A stretch of DNA of 64,000 nucleotides, from NCBI GenBank assembly GCA_026119855.1, contig JAOWBW010000025.1, forward strand, positions 1 to 64,000. Direction: 5' to 3'. This document shows, one piece after another, positions 57,119-64,000 of this stretch (its first letter is position 1; every line of letters begins with the position of its first letter). Under the pieces are notes generated by a model, which saw only the letters and a program-made list of their open reading frames with translations, did not search any database and was not told the DNA's origin. The position numbers and the translations under genes were made by a program. This DNA comes from Campanula takesimana (lineage: Eukaryota > Streptophyta > Magnoliopsida > Asterales > Campanulaceae).

Positions 57119-58627
57119 TTTCTACAATTATGAAAAATTTAACAATTAATAAGTACCAACTAAATTAAAGAGATAATTATTGCATTTTACAAATGCTTGC
57201 ACTAAATTATATAACCTTCTTATACAAACAATGCATAATATAATTTAATGGGCTAAGATCCAACTTTAATTTAATTTTAAGTCCGCTTTGGCGATACTGC
57301 TCAAAATCAAATTAATTAGGTAGACAACTCATGTCAATCATATCATATATGACTCTTAGATCCTTTTATGAGATTCTTTTAGAAATCTAATTTCAAAAGC
57401 ATGTTTTAATCTCATCTTGTGCTTTAGGCCCAAAACTCTTTTGATAGCCTAATTAAGTCTAACCATTTTAAACGTATAGGAATCACTCTTTCCTAATCTT
57501 ACTCATAGATGGAATAGAATTAATGTACCTCGCTTTGGCAGAGCCCACATAAAACTACCCAAATATTAACAAGTGTTTTAATCCGGATAAGCACAAAAAC
57601 TTAAGTTTTAATCATGAAGGTTCAATACAGATATAAGTTAACTAATCTCATCAATTAACTAACGCCTTTTAATGTGATTTAATTGTATTAGTTTACGGGA
57701 TAAATTCTGAATACTTATTTAATTTAGCAACCAATAGAGAACTTTGCTCGGTCGAACTAAGCATACCATGACCTCGTAAACGCAAGTCAAATGCAACCAC
57801 AATTCTGAGCAAGTCTTTCTTAGTTCTAAATTACATGAATCTACATGAATACAAGAGTTCATGAGAATAGTCCATATGGCCGAACTAAGCATTCCATGAC
57901 CTCGTAGTAACGTAAGTCAAATGCAACCACAATTCCATATGGATCTTTTCTCTTCGTCTTGTTGTTCATGTAAAATCAATCTATTGTAGGCCCTTAGCAA
58001 TCTAAACTCCTTTAGATTCTAAGTCCCACAATTTTCAGGACTTTCTTGAATTGACATCAATTTTCAGGAAACACGGTTTCATAAACCAGTCATCTGAAAC
58101 AGAGATTCAACTCAGATCTGAATTCTGTAAACACTTTATAAAATCCAGAAAACAGCAGAAAATAGAACAGGTTCTGGAATTGGACCACGAGCCGTACAGG
58201 AAGGCGTACACCTCCTGTGCCGCCGTACGGATCCACTGCCCGGATTATCAGATTCTTCAGAATTTTACAAATTCGATCAATGATAATTCCAATTTCATGC
58301 ATAATCAGATTATCTAAACAAGAATTACCAGATTACGAATTTGAACAAATCTAACCAATAACATTAATAAACAATTTATTCAATTTATCAACTAGATCAA
58401 GATCATCAATAAGCATAATCAGTTTATAAATTGACAATCTAAGCATGCGATTATACATATAAATCCAATAAATATTATAGTCACATATCCCATCATAAAC
58501 ATGCATACAATTTTATATCTCATATAAATCTCAATCACACATTCATCTTATTATTATCATACAAATCAAATAATCCAATTAAATAATTTTTAAGCATGAC
58601 AATTTTAAAATTATTGATCATTAACGG
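57119..58627 (-). other. Untranslated leader of copia-4 with paired stem-loops
   Basis: 1.5 kb without coding signal. It contains two stem-loops (57741-57814 and 57871-57943) homologous to those of copia-2, and a GCCGTAC palindrome block near 58189-58235 that resembles the LTR array. Confidence 0.7.
57741..57943 (-). ncRNA. Candidate tandem stem-loop RNA element in the copia-4 leader
   Basis: Hairpin 1 pairs ACTTTGCTC (57741-57749) with GAGCAAGT (57807-57814) with one bulge. Hairpin 2 pairs TCCATATGG (57871-57879) with CCATATGGA (57935-57943). Both enclose CGAACTAAGC ... GCAACCACAATT. The stems differ from each other and from copia-2. Confidence 0.5.
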
Positions 58628-58640
58628 GGCTCTGATACCA
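58628..58640 (-). other. Primer binding site of copia-4 (tRNA-iMet type)
   Basis: The minus strand reads TGGTATCAGAGCC, one base from the LTR. Confidence 0.92.
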
Positions 58641-58641
58641 C

Positions 58642-59967
58642 TATTGGGTTTCATAGCCTCCATGTATAGGGGAATTAAACATGAAAAAACCCTAGCCTAG
58701 ATCCATTAAGAACAATAATTTATAAAGCATAAGATAAATTAGGACTAACCCTTGTAGTTCAAATCTTTAATCACAGACTAAGATACTAAGCAAAGTATCC
58801 TCTATTGGTGATCCACACTTGAACGGATCCAAGAACGCCTTCTTGGACTTGATTGCTAGATCCTTAGGCTTGAAAACTTGAAGAACACCTTCTTCTCTTT
58901 GGAATAATAAATCCCTCTCAATATGTGTGTTAATCTCTCTCTAAGAAAGCTTTGTGATTTCTTGAATCATCAACTAGGTCTCTCAAACCCGGACACACTT
59001 ATTTATACTGGGATATGTCTGATTCCTTTAGGGTTTAGGACTTCTTGTCACACAAGAAATTTCCTAAAAGTGAACCAGTGCGGGACAGGAGCCGTACGGC
59101 GCCTGCCCAGGCGTACGCCGCCTTTGCCACCGTACGGTCGCTGTTCCCGTATTCCTTTTATTTTCAGCATTTTAATTATCCGTTCTACATGTGTTACCTA
59201 ATAGGATTATACTATGTTGCCAACGGGTTTGACCAGTCAAATCTCGTAAGTCATAATTAGATTCTAGCAAACCTTTTATGACTACGCAAATAGTATAACT
59301 TTGTAGCCCAAAGTTTATCCTATTATAGCACAAGTCACAATCCCTTTGTCCATGATGTCTATTGAACACAAGTCATGGTCGATAGTCAACTTGTTTTTGT
59401 TCAATGCTTTCTCGTTTCCGAATATATTGATTGATTCAAATGTCTTGATCTCATCAATCCATTTGGGTTCGGCCAAATACTTTCATCAATATCATTCTAC
59501 GAGAGGCCTAAGCTTGACATCTCTCCGAAGAGGGACAAATCCATTTGGCTTATTATTCTTTCCTACTTGAATCCGATTGTGCCAATCATATCCTTTATAA
59601 CTACCCGGTTAAAGGTAGCGTTTGAATATGTCAAACATAATGTTCATCAAGTGGAAGACTATAATAACTTCATGTTAAAGGATTCAAATGAAATAACTAT
59701 CATGAGATTTATTTATGACAATGACCATGACATAAATCTAATCTAGCGGGTCATGTCCAGTATCTTGTTCCAAACAAGTACCCATAAGTCTAACATAAGC
59801 ATCCCATGATTATTTAGGCTTATACTAGTGCTTCATAAGTACTAGGGACGGAGATTATTATAAACAAAACATGTAACAATAATAATAATCAAACATCTCT
59901 TTATTAAATGAATAAAACGATAACAAATATACGTTCCAATAACGTGCCTAGGACATACACACCAACA
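58642..59967 (-). repeat. 5' LTR of copia-4 (1326 bp)
   Basis: It starts TATTGGGTTTC (TG changed to TA) and ends CACCAACA. It contains a TATA box at 59000-59007 and palindromes at 59091-59138. Confidence 0.92.
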
Positions 59968-59972
59968 GTTAG

Positions 59973-60361
59973 TTTTTGGGCAATTCCCCGATTTCGTGAA
60001 AAACAAAAAAACAACATATTGCTTCGTGCACTTTAATACCAATCTATAGATACCATACGTGTGAGTCGAAATGGTTGCATAATTTCCTTCTTTCTTTCTG
60101 TGTGAAACATGAAGATCCTATGACTATTCTGTGTGATAATGAGTCTACTATTCGTATGCCCGGAATCATGTCTCTCATGAACGAACCAAACATATCAAGT
60201 TTATTGTCATCTTGTCCGTGATGCGTTTTAGCCAACCTCATTAGGCCACAGTTTGTTCCCACAACTTCTCAGCTTACGGACATCCTCACAAAGGCATTGG
60301 GTGAACGACATTTCAAAACTTTACTTAGCAAGTTGGGTGTTTGTGACCTCCACGCTTCAAC
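59973..60361 (+). pseudogene. pol: RNase H C-terminal remnant of copia-5
   Basis: It continues the frame cut by copia-4. Pieces read ILCDNEST (third catalytic Asp), ANLIRPQFVPTTSQLTDILT and KALGERHFKTLLSKLGVCDL, the usual copia RNase H end. At least one stop and one frame change are present. Confidence 0.8.
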
Positions 60362-60371
60362 TTGAGGGGGG
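60362..60371 (+). other. Polypurine tract of copia-5
   Basis: TTGAGGGGGG lies directly before the 3' LTR. Confidence 0.75.
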
Positions 60372-60962
60372 CGTTAGACGGACATCCTAGCACGGTCGTG
60401 CTCTCTGTTTTTCACGGTCATGCATCGTGATCTTATTCTTGGTTTACATTTGGCACGTTCTGCACAGTTCATCTTTCTACACGGTCGTGCAAACGAGAGG
60501 AAATCATCTGTACCACTTTTAGTGTACCATTGTGTACCACAAGTGATCCAATGGCTATATCTTATTAAGATTAAGATAATTATAATATCATAAATGATGC
60601 ATAGCCGTCAGATCACTTGTGGTACACGAGTGATACACATATTGTGGTACAGAGGATCTCGTCTCCGTGCAAACATAGACAAGTCCTTATGTGAATTCGA
60701 CAAAGATTGCAAGGTCGTGCTAAATGGAAAGCACATTCGTGTTTGATACAAGTGTGGAAATTTCGGTTTACATGTTGTATATCCTTATTGAGATATGTCC
60801 TTGTATATGGAAAATTATCATAGAGTTGGAGTCTGAGATTATACTGATTTCTTTCCTAGATAACATAGAGTATGACACAAGAATTGTATATATCTGTCAA
60901 ATGGAAAAAGGAAAATACAACACACATGAATTATTTTCTCCACATTGTGCTCGGTTTTAACT
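60372..60962 (+). repeat. 3' LTR of copia-5, enlarged by a MITE
   Basis: 591 bp, colinear with 50024-50439 once the 171-bp MITE and its duplication are removed. It includes GCACGGTCGTGC at 60391-60402. Confidence 0.85.
60495..60665. mobile_element. MULE-type MITE (171 bp), 9-bp TSD CGTGCAAAC
   Basis: Direct repeats CGTGCAAAC lie at 60486-60494 and 60666-60674. Terminal inverted repeats of about 22 bp end in CTGTACCAC / GTGGTACAG. A 9-bp duplication fits the Mutator superfamily. There is no coding capacity. Confidence 0.88.
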
Positions 60963-61065
60963 GAACCTGGTGCGTGTTTCGAGTAATCCTGCCAAAATTA
61001 CTAATAGAGACAAGTGTTGGATTAAACTTGTTCACAGTGACAAATGATCATCCAACTTTCTTTTG

Positions 61066-61067
<2 letters not shown>

Positions 61068-61121
<54 letters not shown>
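61068..61121. repeat. (TA)n microsatellite
   Basis: Pure TA run of about 54 bp. Confidence 0.98.
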
Positions 61122-61982
<861 letters not shown>

Positions 61983-61983
61983 C

Positions 61984-62202
61984 GTGCTCATGTGAGAACC
62001 TAAATATCGTGAGAACCGTGAGAACTTGGATACATTTTTTTACCTAATGTATCCAATGGTTCACTTGGATACATTGGATACATTACTTGGATACATTAGG
62101 TAAAACTAATGTATGTTCACCATTGGATACATTACTTGAATACATTAGGTAACTTATCTAATGTATCCAAGTTCTCACGGTTCTCACGATATTTAGGTTT
62201 TC

Positions 62203-62203
<1 letters not shown>
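61984..62203. mobile_element. TA-associated MITE, copy A
   Basis: Inverted arms GAGAACCTAAATATCGTGAG ... CTCACGATATTTAGGTT, inner repeats of TTGGATACATT/AATGTATCCAA. Flanked on both sides by long TA runs. The right terminus lacks the GAGCAC seen in copy B. Confidence 0.8.

Positions 62204-62285
<82 letters not shown>
62204..62285. repeat. (TA)n microsatellite
   Basis: TA run between the two MITE copies. Confidence 0.98.
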
Positions 62286-62288
<3 letters not shown>

Positions 62289-62289
62289 G

Positions 62290-62474
62290 GTGCTCAAATG
62301 AAAACCTAAATATCGTGAGAACCGTGAGAACTTGGATACATTAGATTTTTACCTAATGTATCCAATGGTTCACTTGGATACATTGGATACATTAGGTAAA
62401 ACCTAATGTATCCAATGGTTTACTTGGATACATTAGGCACGGTTCTCACGATATTTAGGTTCTCATTTGAGCAC
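62290..62474. mobile_element. TA-associated MITE, copy B (185 bp)
   Basis: Ends GTGCTCAAATGA / TCATTTGAGCAC, arms continuing through CCTAAATATCGTGAGAACCG. Same family as copy A. Internal TGTATCCAATGG repeats. Confidence 0.85.
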
Positions 62475-62843
62475 ACACACACATATATATATATATATTA
62501 CTACTATCTACACCAAAATCTCTAATTTTATTAGTAGTCTTATAATCACTTGTAGTTACCAAAATCCCAACCGTTACGGTTATACTATACTTACCCAATA
62601 TTTGACTCCAAAATAGTATATATACGGTGGAGGAAGGCTTTTAATTAAAGGAGGTCGACTTGCTTGATACAACTTTCAAAAGATTGTGTTAATACTAAAA
62701 CTAAAAAGCATGTATGATGTATTGAAGTATTGTGATAAATTAGAATCCAATTTCACTTATTTTTATTTTAATTTTTGGAATTATTATTAGGTAGGTAATA
62801 CTTTTATGTTTTGGAGTAGATTTAGGATGTATTACTTTATTTA
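62475..62843. other. AT-rich intervening sequence
   Basis: Starts with a short CA/TA run. No ORF or motif is supported. Confidence 0.6.
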
Positions 62844-63254
<411 letters not shown>

Positions 63255-64000
63255 TTGATCCGTAGCCTAAGAATTGTTCTAAGGCAAGAAGAAAAGTTGT
63301 ACATTCTCGATGCGCCCGTTCCTGAAGAACCCCCTGCTACTGCCTCAAGGGCAGATAAGGACGCTCACAAGAAACATAAGAATGATTCTAGAGATGTGAG
63401 TTGTCTGATTCTCTCGACCATGTGCGCTAAACTCCAACAAAGTTTTGAACTTTTGGAAGCCTATGAGATAGACATGGAGTTAAAAGACATGTTCCAAGGG
63501 CAGGCAAGACAAGAAAGGTATGGCACGATTGTTGCATTCGCATCTTGCGAGATGACTGAAGGGCAACAAGTCAGTCCTCACCTTCTTAAAATGAAGGGTT
63601 ATGTTGAGCATCTTGAGAAACTTGGCTATCCAATCCCGTTGGAGCTAGCCACGGATCTCATTCTTAATTCATTGCCTAAAAGTTATAATCATTTTGCGAT
63701 GAATTTTAACATGCATTCAATGAATAAGAGTCTCTCCGAGTTGCATAACATGCTCAAAACTGCAGAGAAGAAGATAGGGGAGAAAGGTTTTTTCGTGCTC
63801 ATGATAAATCATGGAAAGGGCAAAGGTGCCAAGGGAAGGGGGAAGGCAAAGGTTGTCAAAGCCAAGATTATAAAGACAAAGGTTGTCAAGGCTAATGATG
63901 CAAAACCTGACACACAAAAGGATGCGATTTGCTTCCACTGCCATGAGATAGGTCATTGGAAGCGTAATTGCAAGGCTTATATGGAAGAGCAAAAGAAGAA
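63255..64000 (+). pseudogene. gag: gag fragment of the copia-4 family, opposite orientation, runs off the window
   Basis: An open frame from 63255 (LIRSLRIVLRQEEKLYILDA) to the window end, about 248 codons, including CFHCHEIGHWKRNC. It matches copia-4 gag almost base for base (one clear difference is Gln for Lys in GQARQE). The first ~31 codons are missing: copia-4-like sequence starts abruptly at GTTTGATCCG. Its start codon, leader and LTR are absent here. It may continue as a longer element to the right. Confidence 0.85.

Larger units (their letters stand above)
52560..59967 (-). mobile_element. copia-4: Ty1/copia element (7408 bp), TSD GTTAG
   Basis: Left start TGTTGGGTTTC, right end CACCAACA, direct repeats GTTAG at 52555-52559 and 59968-59972. 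Order on the minus strand: 5' LTR (58642-59967), PBS, leader, gag-pol, truncated 3' LTR (52560-53507). A deletion at 53507/53508 removed the PPT, the end of RNase H and the start of the 3' LTR. It is related to copia-2 throughout the coding region but clearly diverged in the LTRs. Confidence 0.93.
50019..60967 (+). mobile_element. copia-5: degenerate Ty1/copia element split by copia-4
   Basis: LTRs at 50024-50439 and 60372-60962 share sequence (for example GCATCGTGATCTTATTCTTG). Flanks GAACA and GAACC are a near-match target duplication. It has a PBS, a gag-like remnant, an RT/RNase H tail and a PPT, but most of pol is gone. The first LTR base pair TG is CG in the 3' LTR. It is a long-dead copy, host to copia-4, to a MULE-type MITE and probably to another LTR-like block. 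Confidence 0.85.

Overview
This window is nuclear DNA of a flowering plant, most likely a eudicot. It has plant LTR retrotransposons with tRNA-iMet and tRNA-Arg type primer sites, Stowaway-type MITEs, AT-rich introns with GT..AG borders, and one multi-exon host gene of a plant-specific MATH/TRAF-like family. I see no bacterial, organellar or CRISPR features. The species cannot be fixed from the sequence alone.

Layout. (1) 1-20880: an old SIRE-like Ty1/copia element on the + strand whose 5' end lies left of the window. It is split by a solo LTR (3698-4959, TSD ATCAG) and by a young, complete copia element on the - strand ('copia-2', 5119-13500, TSD CACTC). Its 3' part carries the end of pol, a 4.3 kb extra (env-like position) reading frame at 14873-19150, and its 3' LTR (19482-20880). 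(2) 20881-22980: a fragment of a second copia family ('copia-3': leader, PBS, part of an LTR). (3) 23581-40931: a 17.35 kb Ty3/gypsy element of the Tat/Ogre type with 3 kb LTRs, tRNA-Arg type PBS, gag, pol with two RNase H domains, a 470-codon antisense ORF with its own TATA box, and a hairpin-rich 3' region. Its right target-site duplication runs into a 100-N assembly gap (40936-41035). (4) 41187-48480: the 5' part of a host gene on the - strand, seven coding exons of a TRAF1/MUSE13-14-like MATH-domain protein, with MITEs in its introns and a one-base frameshift in exon 7. (5) 50019-60967: a degenerate copia element ('copia-5') split by another - strand copia element ('copia-4', 52560-59967, TSD GTTAG), with a MULE-type MITE in its 3' LTR. 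(6) 61068-63254: long TA/CA microsatellites with a TA-associated MITE family. (7) 63255-64000: a near-identical gag copy of the copia-4 family in the opposite orientation, running off the window.

Apart from the host gene, nearly everything is transposable-element sequence. The most interesting signals are RNA- or promoter-level. First, tandem stem-loops in the leaders of three copia families keep their pairing while the stem sequence changes. Second, a family of GNRA-capped hairpins with covarying stems lies in the 3' region of the Tat element. Third, the LTRs of at least six families carry different, family-specific palindrome arrays just upstream of the TATA box. Fourth, two retrotransposon accessory ORFs (one sense, one antisense) each seem to have their own promoter.
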